Below are positions 40,575 through 49,686 of a stretch of 64,000 nt of DNA, one piece after another. Both the position numbers and the translations under genes were made by a program. How positions within the stretch are numbered: position 1 is the first letter of the stretch; the number at the start of each line of letters is the position of its first letter. Origin of the DNA: RGIG6375 sp964472725 (lineage in GTDB: Bacteria; Bacillota; Clostridia; Oscillospirales; Oscillospiraceae); assembly GCA_964472725.1 (NCBI GenBank), contig CAYYLZ010000007.1, positions 3,141-67,140 on the forward strand, given 5' to 3'. The notes under the pieces are model-generated. The model made no database searches. It saw only the letters and a list, made by a program, of their open reading frames with translations, and had not been told where the DNA came from.

Positions 40575-42320
40575 TTATGCTGCCATGTATGCGTCGTATG
40601 CTTCCTGATACAGTTCGAGGATCTTATCCATACCAAGAGTGTTTGCCTGAGCAACATATTCATCCCACTCGCTGATGGGCTTATCGCCTACGAAGAATGC
40701 GGAGAACTGCTCGTTGATATAGGTTGCAACGTCGCCGCTGAGCTCGTTGAGCTCTGCATTCTGATCATCGGTCAGTCTGAAGCCGGTGGGAATGTCGTAC
40801 TCACCCTTGTAGCCTTCGATAACCCATCTCTCGGTCATTTCGAAGAGCTCACGGCCGCCCTCATAAGCGTAGGAACGAGCCTGAGAGAAGTAAGTAGCGT
40901 CGCCAAGGTTGTTGGCGGAGTACATGAGCAGTGCCCACTGGGCACCCATGCCTTCGGGATGATGGAGAATGAAATCGGTGAGGATCTTCTCACCGTTCTC
41001 GTCATACTCCCAAACAATGCCTTCGGGACCCCAACTGGAGTACTCGGAACCTGCGGGGCTGTAGAACCAGTCACACCAGGTAACTACAAGAGGAATGTTC
41101 TCGCACTTTGCGCTGATGGAGGAAGTACCGTAAGTCAGATAAGAGAGCTGCTGGCCGTACTTGAGTTCCTGGCCTTCATAGAGAAGAGGACGGGTAAGAG
41201 AAGTCCATCTGCAGTCGGGATCATCGGTAGCAGAGATATAGTCGTTGATCTGGCTGGGAGTCATGGAAACGTAAGCGGTCTCGCCGGTGGTGATAAAGTT
41301 CATCATATCGTCGTTACCCATGTAGCCGGGCCAGCCGGGATCGATGAGGCCTTCCTTGTACCACTTTGCCATCATTTCGACGAGGTTCTTATCGTCTTCG
41401 GTGGTAGAGGTGTACTGGATCTTACCATCGATAACCTTGGTATAGGGCATACCTGCAGAGTTAAGGAAGAGAGCGGTGTTGTAGCCGGATGCAAAGTAAC
41501 CGGGAACCATTTCAAGGCTCTGGAAAACTTCCATGGGCCAATCTACGCCCAGCTCGTTCTTCATGCGGGTGAGCATATCATAGATATCGTCATAGGTAAC
41601 GATGTCCTGCCAAGTGAGGCCCAGCTTATCAAGGTAGTCCTCACGTACGCACCAGCCGGTGGTGGGGGTGGGATCCTTCAGGATGCCGTAGAACCATGCG
41701 CAGACATTTTCGTTGTAGTAAACGGTATCGCGGAGGGTCTGCTGGTCGATATACTCTACAGCGTAGAAATAGTTGGGAGCATAATCCTTGTAATCAAGGA
41801 TGTTTACCAGCCACTCTTCATCAACTGCGTCCTGAGCGGACTTACCATAGTAGATAAGGCCGTGGGCCATGATGTCAGGCAGATCGTCGGCTGCCAGAAG
41901 AACTGCGAAGTTCGCCTGAAGAGACTCAACGGGAGGACAGAGATACTCAATGTGAACGCCGGTCTTCTGATCCAGCTCCAGCTGGTAGGGCATGCTGCCG
42001 AAGCCTTCTGCAGGAATATACTGGGGAGTCCAGCACATGTTCCAGAAGGAGAAAACCTCGTCAGTGGTGGAGAGAGGCAGCTCATACTCATAGAAATCAA
42101 GAGCAAGACCATTCTCGCCGGTTTCGAAATTGCCTGCTGCGAAGTTGTAAGGAGAATCTTCCTCAACTTTTTCGCCGCCCTGGCTGTCATCGGGAGTGTT
42201 GGTGCTTGTGCCAGGGGTGGTGGAAGGAGTGGAGGGAGTGTCCTTGGGAGCACAACCTGCAAACATAGCCACTACGAGCAGCAGAGCAAGCATCAGAGAA
42301 AGCAGTTTCTTTACTTTCAT
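40575..42320 (-). CDS. Extracellular solute-binding lipoprotein (family 1), copy 2
   Basis: 581 residues, clearly a duplicate of copy 1: the signal peptide is the same (KVKKLLSLMLALLLVVAMF, lipobox FAGC) and the binding domain matches through TGWCVREDYLDKLGLTWQD, PGYFASGYNTALF and MTERWVIEGYKGEYDIPTG. Differences cluster around the mid-region (LQANFAVLLAADDLPDIMAHG), so the ligand may differ. ATG 42320 follows GGAAG by 6 nt, matching copy 1; an ATG two codons earlier is too close to the site. Own promoter region and terminator. Confidence 0.88.
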   Translation of the reverse strand: MKVKKLLSLMLALLLVVAMFAGCAPKDTPSTPSTTPGTSTNTPDDSQGGEKVEEDSPYNFAAGNFETGENGLALDFYEYELPLSTTDEVFSFWNMCWTPQYIPAEGFGSMPYQLELDQKTGVHIEYLCPPVESLQANFAVLLAADDLPDIMAHGLIYYGKSAQDAVDEEWLVNILDYKDYAPNYFYAVEYIDQQTLRDTVYYNENVCAWFYGILKDPTPTTGWCVREDYLDKLGLTWQDIVTYDDIYDMLTRMKNELGVDWPMEVFQSLEMVPGYFASGYNTALFLNSAGMPYTKVIDGKIQYTSTTEDDKNLVEMMAKWYKEGLIDPGWPGYMGNDDMMNFITTGETAYVSMTPSQINDYISATDDPDCRWTSLTRPLLYEGQELKYGQQLSYLTYGTSSISAKCENIPLVVTWCDWFYSPAGSEYSSWGPEGIVWEYDENGEKILTDFILHHPEGMGAQWALLMYSANNLGDATYFSQARSYAYEGGRELFEMTERWVIEGYKGEYDIPTGFRLTDDQNAELNELSGDVATYINEQFSAFFVGDKPISEWDEYVAQANTLGMDKILELYQEAYDAYMAA

Positions 42321-42379
42321 TTTCATCTTCCTTTCTACATTTTGACAGAGTCAACAAATCAAACATTTCCCTCGCATAA

Positions 42380-42442
42380 TTTTTTGACCTGTTGCACATA
42401 TTCTACCACAGTCGCTTAGTTTTGAAATGTTTTAGCCAAGAC
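42380..42442 (-). promoter_or_regulatory. Upstream block shared by the two solute-binding genes (copy 2)
   Basis: The same elements as at 40314-40376 (TGTGGTAGAAT-TGTGCAACAGGT and GTCTTGGC-AAAACAT) with the segment between them diverged. Regulation in common is implied. Confidence 0.5.
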
Positions 42443-42517
42443 ACTTCGTGCACAATTTTTAAGAAAGTTTTAAGTGTGTTTCACTCATTGTTAAAATTAT
42501 CATACATATTTGTAACG

Positions 42518-42555
42518 CAAACAGCACCCCGCAGAAAATCTGCGGGGTGCTGTTT
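42518..42555 (-). terminator. Terminator of the TlpA-to-ThyA-like operon
   Basis: AACAGCACCCCGCAGA / TCTGCGGGGTGCTGTTT stem with AAA loop. Confidence 0.85.
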
Positions 42556-42564
42556 TTCAAGTTG

Positions 42565-43305
42565 TCAATTCTGCGCTTTCAGCTTTTCCACGGCGGCGGC
42601 GATCTCCGGCTGAGCCTCGATCATCATATCCTCCCATTCGCCCACATAATCGTAGGTAACTTCGCCCTCGCTCATGCGCTTCACATAGCCTTCGAGCATG
42701 GGGAAATCCTTCTCATAGCAGTGGAAGCTGTTGGCGCGGTGGGTGTAGCTGCCCATGGGCACGCCTACTTCGTCGGCAATGCGCTTCTGCAGCATTATGA
42801 GCGCAAAGGCATTCATAAAGGTCGCCTTGCAGGCGTCGTTGGAGCGGAAAAGCACCTTGCTGTGGAGCTTGCCTGCGCGGATAAAGAACTGGATATGCTG
42901 CAGGCAGGCCGGGTCGTCGCTGGCGGCGTCCTTTTCCCAATCGCGTACGTCGATGACCGCGCGGCGGGAGTCGGGATTGCGGCGCAGCTCCTGCGCAATG
43001 AAGGGAAACTGCTTTTCCATTCGGGAATGATAGGTATATGCCCAGTTGCCGCGCTCTATCTCGAAGTCAAGGATACCATCCAGCATTTCCTGACGGTACT
43101 GCTCCAGCTCACGGTAGCCGCCGATGAACAGCTTGGATATCATGGGTTCGGCAAGAGGCTCCTCCACCACCATAGTCATGGAAAGCTCCTTCTGATTGGT
43201 ATTGTAATCCGGGCAGGGAGAAATCTCGCCGAATTCCTCCAGCTCCTTCAGCGCGTTATGGTATGCCTCGGGCAGGGTTCTTCCTTTAACAAGACGTTCT
43301 TCCAT
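42565..43305 (-). CDS. Thymidylate synthase superfamily protein of unassigned role
   Basis: 246 residues. Core motifs of the ThyA fold are present: GNWAYTYHSRM (dimer/active-site start), LRRNPDSRRAVIDVRDW (phosphate-binding Arg pair), DPACLQHIQFFI with Cys134 in the nucleophile position, FRSNDACKATFMNAFAL (R-S-x-D, and Asn165 at the dUMP-specifying position) and SFHCYEKD (H195, Y197). The usual PCH triad is PAC here and it is shorter than ThyA, so it may be a nucleotide-methylating or hydroxymethylating relative, or degenerate in folate use. ATG 43305 overlaps the upstream membrane ferredoxin gene by 20 nt. The operon context is redox, not nucleotide synthesis. Confidence 0.75.
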   Translation of the reverse strand: MEERLVKGRTLPEAYHNALKELEEFGEISPCPDYNTNQKELSMTMVVEEPLAEPMISKLFIGGYRELEQYRQEMLDGILDFEIERGNWAYTYHSRMEKQFPFIAQELRRNPDSRRAVIDVRDWEKDAASDDPACLQHIQFFIRAGKLHSKVLFRSNDACKATFMNAFALIMLQKRIADEVGVPMGSYTHRANSFHCYEKDFPMLEGYVKRMSEGEVTYDYVGEWEDMMIEAQPEIAAAVEKLKAQN

Positions 43306-44173
43306 GATTATTCTCCCCTTCTTTTTTATCGAAGCCGCCAACGCAGCGGCTTATAGCCCCGGTGGGACAGCTGCCTATACATTCGCCGCAGCGTATGCAT
43401 TCGGCTGAGTTTATGTTCTTTCGTATTTCAACGCCCATCTTGCAGCTCTTTTCGCAGGCGCCGCAAAGGGTACATTTTTCTTTATCCACCTTCATGCGGA
43501 ATATGCTCACCCGGCTGAACAGGCCGTAGAATGCGCCAAGCGGGCAAAGGTATTTGCAGAAGGGTCTGTAAACGAACACGGAGGACAGCACTATCACTAT
43601 GAGCACCGCCAGTTTCCATATAAACAGTCCGCCTGCCGCCTGCCGGAGGTTTTCGCTTGCCGCCAACAGCGGAAGTCCGCCCTCCAGCGTTCCCGCAGGG
43701 CACAGCCACTTGCAGAACCACGGCTCACCGATACCGAACTGATTTGAAACAAAGGTGGGCAGAATTACCACCAGCACCAGCAGCACAAGGTATTTGAGCC
43801 ATCGCAGCAGCTTATCCGCTTTTTCCGGTACTTTCAGCTTAGGTACGGGTATTTTGTACAGCAAATCCTGCACAAGCCCGAACAGGCAAAGGAAAGCACA
43901 AATAAGGCGTCCCAACACTACGCCGAAGAATATGAGTATACCGATAACGTAGAAGCTGAAATTATGCTTTCTCCCGCTCAGCACCGCCTGCAGGGAGCCG
44001 ATGGGGCAGGATCCGAGAGCGCCCGGACAGGAATAGCAGTTAAGTCCGGGCAGGCACATTGTTTTCAGCTTGCCTGTATATATCCGGCCCTCCGCAAAGC
44101 CCCGGAAATTGGCATTGAAAAGCAGGGCGGAAATGATTTGTATGATAAGTCTTTTGGAAATTTTTCTTTTCAT
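43286..44173 (-). CDS. NapH/YccM-like membrane polyferredoxin
   Basis: 295 residues. About five membrane helices, with periplasm-facing CPGALGSCPIGSLQAVL and the paired motifs WLCPAGTLEGG and YLCPLGAFYGL characteristic of NapH/NosR C-terminal domains, then two 4Fe-4S motifs (CTLCGACEKSCKMG, CIRCGECIGSCPTG). It transfers electrons across or along the membrane. ATG 44173 overlaps the TGA of the CXXC mini-gene (ATGA), so translation is coupled. Works with the upstream TlpA lipoprotein in a likely thiol/electron transfer unit. Confidence 0.87.
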   Translation of the reverse strand: MKRKISKRLIIQIISALLFNANFRGFAEGRIYTGKLKTMCLPGLNCYSCPGALGSCPIGSLQAVLSGRKHNFSFYVIGILIFFGVVLGRLICAFLCLFGLVQDLLYKIPVPKLKVPEKADKLLRWLKYLVLLVLVVILPTFVSNQFGIGEPWFCKWLCPAGTLEGGLPLLAASENLRQAAGGLFIWKLAVLIVIVLSSVFVYRPFCKYLCPLGAFYGLFSRVSIFRMKVDKEKCTLCGACEKSCKMGVEIRKNINSAECIRCGECIGSCPTGAISRCVGGFDKKEGENNHGRTSC

Positions 44174-44310
44174 CCGATACCTATACATTCAAGGCAGATG
44201 TTAACTGCTTTCTGCAGCACTACCGCCGCTTCCTCCCGCACTATACCGATAACCACGAAGGCTGCCGCCAGCAGCAGAAGTCCGGCTCTTATCAATGTCG
44301 TTCTGGACAT
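44170..44310 (-). CDS. CD1871A-type CXXC mini-protein
   Basis: 46 residues: one membrane helix (LIRAGLLLLAAAFVVIGIV) and a C-terminal CLECIGIG, the CxxC-GIG ending of the small CD1871A family seen between TlpA-like and 4Fe-4S membrane proteins in Clostridia. The CxxC could relay electrons or disulfides between those two partners. GGAG precedes ATG by 7 nt. Overlaps the next gene by 4 nt. Confidence 0.8.
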   Translation of the reverse strand: MSRTTLIRAGLLLLAAAFVVIGIVREEAAVVLQKAVNICLECIGIG

Positions 44311-44311
44311 A

Positions 44312-45400
44312 TCATTTCTCCATGGAGGCGAGAATTTCTTCCAGCCTGCCGATATACATAGCCTTGGGGTCAACGGGTGCACCCACTATGGGCTGACCGA
44401 TGATATTTCCGCTGCTGTCCACGAAATAGGTGGCGGGCACAGCCTCGGTGTAGCGCAGGACGTTATTCTCAATGCTTGCGTCGGGAATGATCACCTTGAA
44501 TTCAAGGCCGTAGGTATCCACTATCTCCAGCGCCAGCTCCATGTCGGTATTGGCGTCGAGACAGATGGAAATGACGTTTGCGCCCTCGGGCAGTTCGTCC
44601 ATCATATCCTGAATAGCGGGCAGCTCCTCGATGCAGGGACTGCACCATGTCGCCCATATATTCACCATTGTGACCTTACTTTCGGCGAAAATATCCTGAG
44701 TTACAGCTTCACCGGTAAGGGCGGTGGTATCAAAGGACGCGAAGGACACGCCCTGAGCGACCTCCGGCTGAAACGCGATTATATTATCCTTGAGGGTTGC
44801 TATTTCGGCAATGAGGGCGGCAACGTCCTCTCGCTCGCTGTCGCTGAGGTCAGGGTCGTCGTAAGAATCATTATAGAAGTAGATATACTCCACGCCCTCC
44901 AGCTTGGCGGCGCTGACCTCGTTTTTATAAAGCTCCCGCAGCTGGGGCAGCAGGCTCTTGCCCTCGTCGCCAACCTCGTCCATGACGCGGACAATGGCAA
45001 AGCACTGATAGTAGCGGGAATATGCCTCCTGCAGCTGAGCCTCAGTGGCGTCGGCATCGCTTATTATCTCAATAAGCACATCGGGCACGTACATGGCAAG
45101 GACGGTGCTGCTGCCCACAACGGAAAAGCCAAAGTTATCGGGAATGAGGCTCTTCATGGTTTCGGGATAGAGCAGACCAAAGCCCAGCGTTGGCTCGGCA
45201 AAGCCGTTGCTGCCGTCTATTATCACGGTCTCGCCGCCTACCGTGACCATTCCGTCGGCGCTGAACTTCTGACCTTCTGCGGTAACGGTCTGAGTGGGTG
45301 TGTCGGGTGCCGCGGTATCCGTGGGTGAGGTTTTATTGCAGCCGCCGAAAAGCATAGTCAAGGCGGCAATGAACGCGAATATTTTAAGATAACGTGTCAC
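44312..45400 (-). CDS. TlpA/ResA-like thioredoxin-fold lipoprotein
   Basis: 362 residues: signal peptide with lipobox FGGC (Cys21), a roughly 190-residue N-terminal domain of unknown type, then a thioredoxin fold with active site WATWCSPCIEELPA (about residue 240) and cis-Pro region AVPATYFVDSSGNIIG. Extracytoplasmic disulfide reductase. GTG 45400 preceded by AAGGAGACCCGCA is the best start; an ATG 11 codons earlier lacks a site. First gene of a four-gene leftward operon. Confidence 0.88.
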   Translation of the reverse strand: MTRYLKIFAFIAALTMLFGGCNKTSPTDTAAPDTPTQTVTAEGQKFSADGMVTVGGETVIIDGSNGFAEPTLGFGLLYPETMKSLIPDNFGFSVVGSSTVLAMYVPDVLIEIISDADATEAQLQEAYSRYYQCFAIVRVMDEVGDEGKSLLPQLRELYKNEVSAAKLEGVEYIYFYNDSYDDPDLSDSEREDVAALIAEIATLKDNIIAFQPEVAQGVSFASFDTTALTGEAVTQDIFAESKVTMVNIWATWCSPCIEELPAIQDMMDELPEGANVISICLDANTDMELALEIVDTYGLEFKVIIPDASIENNVLRYTEAVPATYFVDSSGNIIGQPIVGAPVDPKAMYIGRLEEILASMEK

Positions 45401-45505
45401 TGCGGGTCTCCTTAAGCTGTTGTTTCTACTCATTATACATTCTATCGCATCGCATTTCAACAAGCAATTATTTGTTTTCCCTTTACTCCAAGTTGATACA
45501 ATGAT

Positions 45506-45534
45506 TTGACATTGCGGGAAATATGAAGTACAAT
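45506..45534 (+). promoter_or_regulatory. Sigma-A promoter of the iron-containing alcohol dehydrogenase gene
   Basis: Perfect -35 TTGACA (45506-45511), 17-bp spacer, TACAAT (45529-45534), 44 bp before the ATG. Confidence 0.75.
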
Positions 45535-45577
45535 TCATATATACTTATATTATACATCAATAGAAAGAGGTATCATC

Positions 45578-46729
45578 ATGCCCTGTGATTTTTCTGTAAA
45601 AGCTCCCGTACTTTACGGTGTAGGCGCTATTCATCAGCTCGGCGAAAAGGTCAAGGCCTTCGGCGCAAAGAAGCCCATGCTTATCTGCGACCCCAACCTT
45701 GCTCCCGAGACCTATGAGAAGGCCACTGCCAGCATAAAGGCTGCCGGCCTTGACTATGTAATGTTCGACAAGACCCGCCGCGATGCTCCCATCGAAGTCA
45801 TCGACGAATGCGGCGAGATCGCTCTGCGCGAGAAGGCCGACTGCCTGATAGGCATCGGCGGCGGCAGCACCCTTGACACTGCCAAGGCTACCTCCATTCT
45901 GCTCAGCCACCCCGGCCCCATCAAGCAGTACATTCTCGCCCAGCCTGTTCAGATGGAAGTACACGTACCCATCATTCTCGTTCCCACCACTGCCGGTACC
46001 GGCTCCGAGACCACCAAGGTCGCCGTTGTAAACCGCACCGACCTGAACATGAAGTGGAGCGTTTTTGTAACCATCTCCCTGGCCATCATCGACCCCGAGC
46101 TTACCCTCTCCCTGCCTCCCTATGAAACCGCATACACCGGCATGGACGCACTTTCTCACGCTATCGAGGGTCTTACCAGCAACAATCCCCATCCCCTTTC
46201 TCACGCCGCCGGTCTCGACGCCGTAAGAAAGATCACCCGCAACATCACCAAGGCTTACCACAACGGTTCCGACCTGAATGCCCGCATTCAGATGGCCGAG
46301 GCCGCTTATCTTGCAGGTATCGCCTTTGATGACCCCCTCACCCACATCGGTCACGCTACCGCCGACGGTATGTCCATCAACTTCCATACTCCTCACGGTC
46401 TCGGCTGCGCTCTTGCTCTGCCCGAAGTATGCGCCCTCTGCGGCGAAGCTGTTCCCGAAGCAATGCGCGAGATAGCTGAGGCTATGGAGCTGCCCCTCAC
46501 CGGCAATGAGACCGGCAAGGAGCTGGGCGAAATGTGCGCCGCCAAGTGCCGCGAGATCATGCGCGAGACCAAGCTGCCCTCCGTCAAGGAGCTGGGTCAC
46601 ACCCGCGAGGAAATGCTCACCGTTGCCAACGAAGGCGCTACCAGCCACCTGAGCGATTTCTGCCCCGTAAAGGTCACCAGAGAATTCGCCGAAAAGTTTG
46701 CTCTCGCTGTTTACGACAACTATCAGTAA
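45578..46729 (+). CDS. Iron-containing alcohol dehydrogenase
   Basis: 383-residue group III ADH. NAD-binding GIGGGSTLDTAKA (about residues 91-103), VPTTAGTGSETT, and the metal site with Asp in IDPELTLSLPP and histidines in GMDALSHAIEGL, THIGHATADG and FHTPHGLGCALA are present. Related to 1,3-propanediol/butanol dehydrogenases; it likely reduces an aldehyde from fermentation. AGAAAGAGG precedes ATG. It is followed by its own terminator at 46743 and then the MATE gene. Confidence 0.93.
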   Translation: MPCDFSVKAPVLYGVGAIHQLGEKVKAFGAKKPMLICDPNLAPETYEKATASIKAAGLDYVMFDKTRRDAPIEVIDECGEIALREKADCLIGIGGGSTLDTAKATSILLSHPGPIKQYILAQPVQMEVHVPIILVPTTAGTGSETTKVAVVNRTDLNMKWSVFVTISLAIIDPELTLSLPPYETAYTGMDALSHAIEGLTSNNPHPLSHAAGLDAVRKITRNITKAYHNGSDLNARIQMAEAAYLAGIAFDDPLTHIGHATADGMSINFHTPHGLGCALALPEVCALCGEAVPEAMREIAEAMELPLTGNETGKELGEMCAAKCREIMRETKLPSVKELGHTREEMLTVANEGATSHLSDFCPVKVTREFAEKFALAVYDNYQ

Positions 46730-46742
46730 TCGAATAATACAG

Positions 46743-46774
46743 GCGGCGTGGGTGCTCGCCCACGCCGCTTTTTT
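46743..46774 (+). terminator. Terminator after the iron-containing ADH gene
   Basis: GCGGCGTGGG / CCCACGCCGC with TGCTCG loop, then TTTTTT. Confidence 0.85.
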
Positions 46775-46786
46775 GTGGAGGCCATC

Positions 46787-48172
46787 ATGTTTTTGAAAAA
46801 ATACATCGGCGATAAGGCGTTTTACCAAAAGGTGCTGACAATCACCATTCCCATTCTTATTCAGAATGTTATCACCAACTTCGTCAGCCTGCTGGACAAC
46901 GTCATGGTCGGTCGCCTCGGTACCGAGCCTATGTCCGGCGTCGCCATAGTAAACCAGCTTCTCTTCATCTTCAATCTCTGCATTTTCGGCGGAATTTCCG
47001 GCGCAGGTATCTTCACCGCCCAATACCACGGCAAGGGCGACGAGGAGGGTATCCGCAACACCTTCCGCATGAAGGCCATGATCGTCACGGCCATCACCGC
47101 AGTGGCTTTGGTCATTTTTGCTTTCTTTGGTCCCGATCTTATCAGCATGTTTCTCCATGAGGGCGAGGAGAACCTTGACCTCGCCGCAACTCTCGTACAC
47201 GGCAGACAATACATGTACGTAATGCTCGTCAGCCTTCTGCCTTTCGCTCTCTGTCAGATTTACTCCGGCACTCTCAAGGAGACCGGTGAGACCATGCTGC
47301 CCATGAAGGCCGGCATCATTGCCGTTCTCGTAAACCTCTGCGGCAACTACATACTCATTTACGGCAAGTTCGGTGCGCCCGCGATGGGCGTTGTAGGTGC
47401 GGCTATCGCCACCCTTATCGCCCGCGTGGTTGAGTGTCTTATAGTTGCGGTATGGACTCACAAACATAAGGATCGAGCCCCCTACATAAAGGGCATTTAC
47501 AAAAACTTCCGCGTCCCTAAGGAACTGGCGGTCAAGGTTCTGCGCAAGGGTCTGCCCCTTATGGTAAACGAGGGTCTTTGGTCTCTTGGCATGACCGCTC
47601 TCACTCAGTGCTACTCCCTGCGCGGTCTCGAGGCAATTTCCGCCTCCAATATCAGCTCCACCGTATCCAACCTCTTCTTCTGCGCGGTCTTCGCCTTCGC
47701 CAATGCAATTTCCATTATCGTAGGACATCTGCTGGGCTCCGGTGACATCGAGCGCGCAAAGGACGAGGACAGCAAGCTGATTTTCATCGCCATTGTTATC
47801 TGCACCGTGATCGGCGGCGCACTGGCTATCTGTTCGCCCTTCATTCCTCAGATTTACAACACCAGCGACAGCATCCGTGACCTTGCCACCAAGTTCCTGC
47901 TGGTAAGCGCCGCTATGATGCCCTTCAACTGCTTCATTCACGCTACCTACTTCACCTTCCGCGCAGGCGGACAGACGGTGCTGACCTTCGTGTTTGACAG
48001 CGTGTTCATCTGGTGCATTTGCTATCCCGTAGCCTTTGTACTCTCCCGCTACACCGATATGCCCATCTTCCCGCTCTTCCTCACCATAAACCTGGTTGAG
48101 CTTATCAAGGTTGTACTTGGCGCGGTGCTTCTCAAGAAAGGCACATGGGCGAAAAATCTCGTCAACGACTAA
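46787..48172 (+). CDS. MATE family efflux transporter (tandem copy 1)
   Basis: 461-residue MATE exporter with twelve membrane helices. Begins FLKKYIGDKAFYQKVL, with the family signature DNVMVGRLGTEPMSGVAIVNQ and GISGAGIFTAQYHGKGD. The paralogue at 48301 shares nearly every landmark. Uses a cation gradient to export drugs or metabolites. ATG 46787 follows TGGAGGCCATC; a longer in-frame reading runs through the terminator and is excluded. Confidence 0.92.
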   Translation: MFLKKYIGDKAFYQKVLTITIPILIQNVITNFVSLLDNVMVGRLGTEPMSGVAIVNQLLFIFNLCIFGGISGAGIFTAQYHGKGDEEGIRNTFRMKAMIVTAITAVALVIFAFFGPDLISMFLHEGEENLDLAATLVHGRQYMYVMLVSLLPFALCQIYSGTLKETGETMLPMKAGIIAVLVNLCGNYILIYGKFGAPAMGVVGAAIATLIARVVECLIVAVWTHKHKDRAPYIKGIYKNFRVPKELAVKVLRKGLPLMVNEGLWSLGMTALTQCYSLRGLEAISASNISSTVSNLFFCAVFAFANAISIIVGHLLGSGDIERAKDEDSKLIFIAIVICTVIGGALAICSPFIPQIYNTSDSIRDLATKFLLVSAAMMPFNCFIHATYFTFRAGGQTVLTFVFDSVFIWCICYPVAFVLSRYTDMPIFPLFLTINLVELIKVVLGAVLLKKGTWAKNLVND

Positions 48173-48188
48173 ACTACCACAAAACTTT

Positions 48189-48222
48189 CAGCCGCCCCCC
48201 GATTTCGGGTTGGGCGGCTGTT
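48189..48222 (+). terminator. Terminator after the first MATE gene
   Basis: CAGCCGCCC / GGGCGGCTG outer stem with an inner CCCGA/TCGGG segment, then TTTTC. Confidence 0.75.
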
Positions 48223-48229
48223 TTCATGC

Positions 48230-48258
48230 TTGCAAATTATTGGTAATTAGTATATAAT
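48230..48258 (+). promoter_or_regulatory. Sigma-A promoter of the second MATE gene
   Basis: TTGCAA (48230-48235), 17-bp spacer, TATAAT (48253-48258), 42 bp before the ATG. Confidence 0.75.
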
Positions 48259-48300
48259 CGCTGTTGTGTCTGCAAATACATAGAAATACAGGAGGACCGT

Positions 48301-49686
48301 ATGGTACTGAAAAAATTCATCGGCGATAAGGCATTTTACCAAAAGGTGATGACCATAACCATACCGATACTCATTCAGAACGTTATCACAAACTTCGTCA
48401 ACCTCATCGACAACGTCATGGTAGGCCGCCTCGGCACCGAGCCCATGTCCGGCGTTGCCATAGTGAACCAGCTTCTCTTTATCTTCAACCTCTGCATTTT
48501 CGGCGCCATTTCCGGCGCGGGTATTTTTACCGCGCAGTATCACGGCAAGGGCGACCAGGAGGGTATCCGCTATACCTTCCGCATCAAGATAATCGTTTCC
48601 GTGGCTGTCACCGTGCTGTTCTCTTTGGCGTTCATCTTCTTCGGCCCCCAGCTGATAAGCCTTTTCCTTCACGAGGGTCAGGAAAGCCTTGATTTGGCCG
48701 CTACCCTCACTTACGGCAGAGAGTACTTCTACATTATGCTTATTGGTCTGTTGCCCTTCGCCATAAGTCAGTGCTACGCAGGCACTCTCAAGGAGACCGG
48801 CGAGACCATGCTGCCCATGAAGGCCGGCATCGCCGCGGTTCTTGTAAACCTCTGCGGTAACTACATACTTATTTACGGCAAGTTCGGCGCACCTGCTCTT
48901 GGTGTTTCCGGCGCAGCTATCGCCACTGTTATCTCCCGTATCGTTGAGTGCCTGATAGTTCTTATCTGGACACACAAGCACAAGGCTGCCTGTGGCTTCA
49001 TCGTGGGCGCATACCGCAGCCTGCGTGTTCCCAAGGAGCTGGTCATCAGCGTAGCCAAAAAGGGTCTGCCCCTTATGGCAAACGAGGTTCTTTGGTCTGT
49101 GGGTATGACTACTCTTTCCCAGTGCTACTCCGTCCGCGGTCTTGAGGCTATTTCCGCAAGCAACATAAGCTCCACCGTATCTCACCTTTTCTTCTGCGCC
49201 ATGTTCGCCTTCGGCAACGCCATCTCCATCATCGTAGGCCATCTGCTGGGCTCCGGCGACCTGAAGCGCGCCAAGGACGAGGACAACAAGCTCATTTTCT
49301 GCGCCATTGTCGTCTGCATCGGCGTAGGCATCGTGATGGGCGTTCTCTCTCCCCTTATCCCCAACCTTTACAATACCACCGACCTTGTAAAGGAGCTTGC
49401 CACCAAGTTCCTGCTGGTCAGCTCCGTGCTGCTGCCCTTTAACGCTTTTGCAAACTCCACCTACTTCACTCTCCGCTCCGGCGGTCAGACCGGCGTTACC
49501 TTCATTTTCGACAGTGGCTACATTTGGGTCATCTGCGTTCCCGTGGCCTTTATCCTTTCCCGCTTCACCGAACTGCCCATCTTCCCCCTCTATGCCATCG
49601 TATCCGCTTTGGACATTCTCAAGTGCTTCATCGGCGCATACCTGCTCAAGAAAGGCACATGGCTGCGCAGCCTCGTAAACAACTAA
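48301..49686 (+). CDS. MATE family efflux transporter (tandem copy 2)
   Basis: 461 residues, the same length as copy 1 and aligned without visible gaps (LKKFIGDKAFYQKVM, DNVMVGRLGTEPMSGVAIVNQ, GAISGAGIFTAQYHGKGD, KKGTWLRSLVNN at the end). It has its own promoter, unlike a simple operon partner, so the copies may answer to different signals. Directly followed by an HEHGH-motif membrane protein whose ATG comes right after the TAA. Confidence 0.92.
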   Translation: MVLKKFIGDKAFYQKVMTITIPILIQNVITNFVNLIDNVMVGRLGTEPMSGVAIVNQLLFIFNLCIFGAISGAGIFTAQYHGKGDQEGIRYTFRIKIIVSVAVTVLFSLAFIFFGPQLISLFLHEGQESLDLAATLTYGREYFYIMLIGLLPFAISQCYAGTLKETGETMLPMKAGIAAVLVNLCGNYILIYGKFGAPALGVSGAAIATVISRIVECLIVLIWTHKHKAACGFIVGAYRSLRVPKELVISVAKKGLPLMANEVLWSVGMTTLSQCYSVRGLEAISASNISSTVSHLFFCAMFAFGNAISIIVGHLLGSGDLKRAKDEDNKLIFCAIVVCIGVGIVMGVLSPLIPNLYNTTDLVKELATKFLLVSSVLLPFNAFANSTYFTLRSGGQTGVTFIFDSGYIWVICVPVAFILSRFTELPIFPLYAIVSALDILKCFIGAYLLKKGTWLRSLVNN

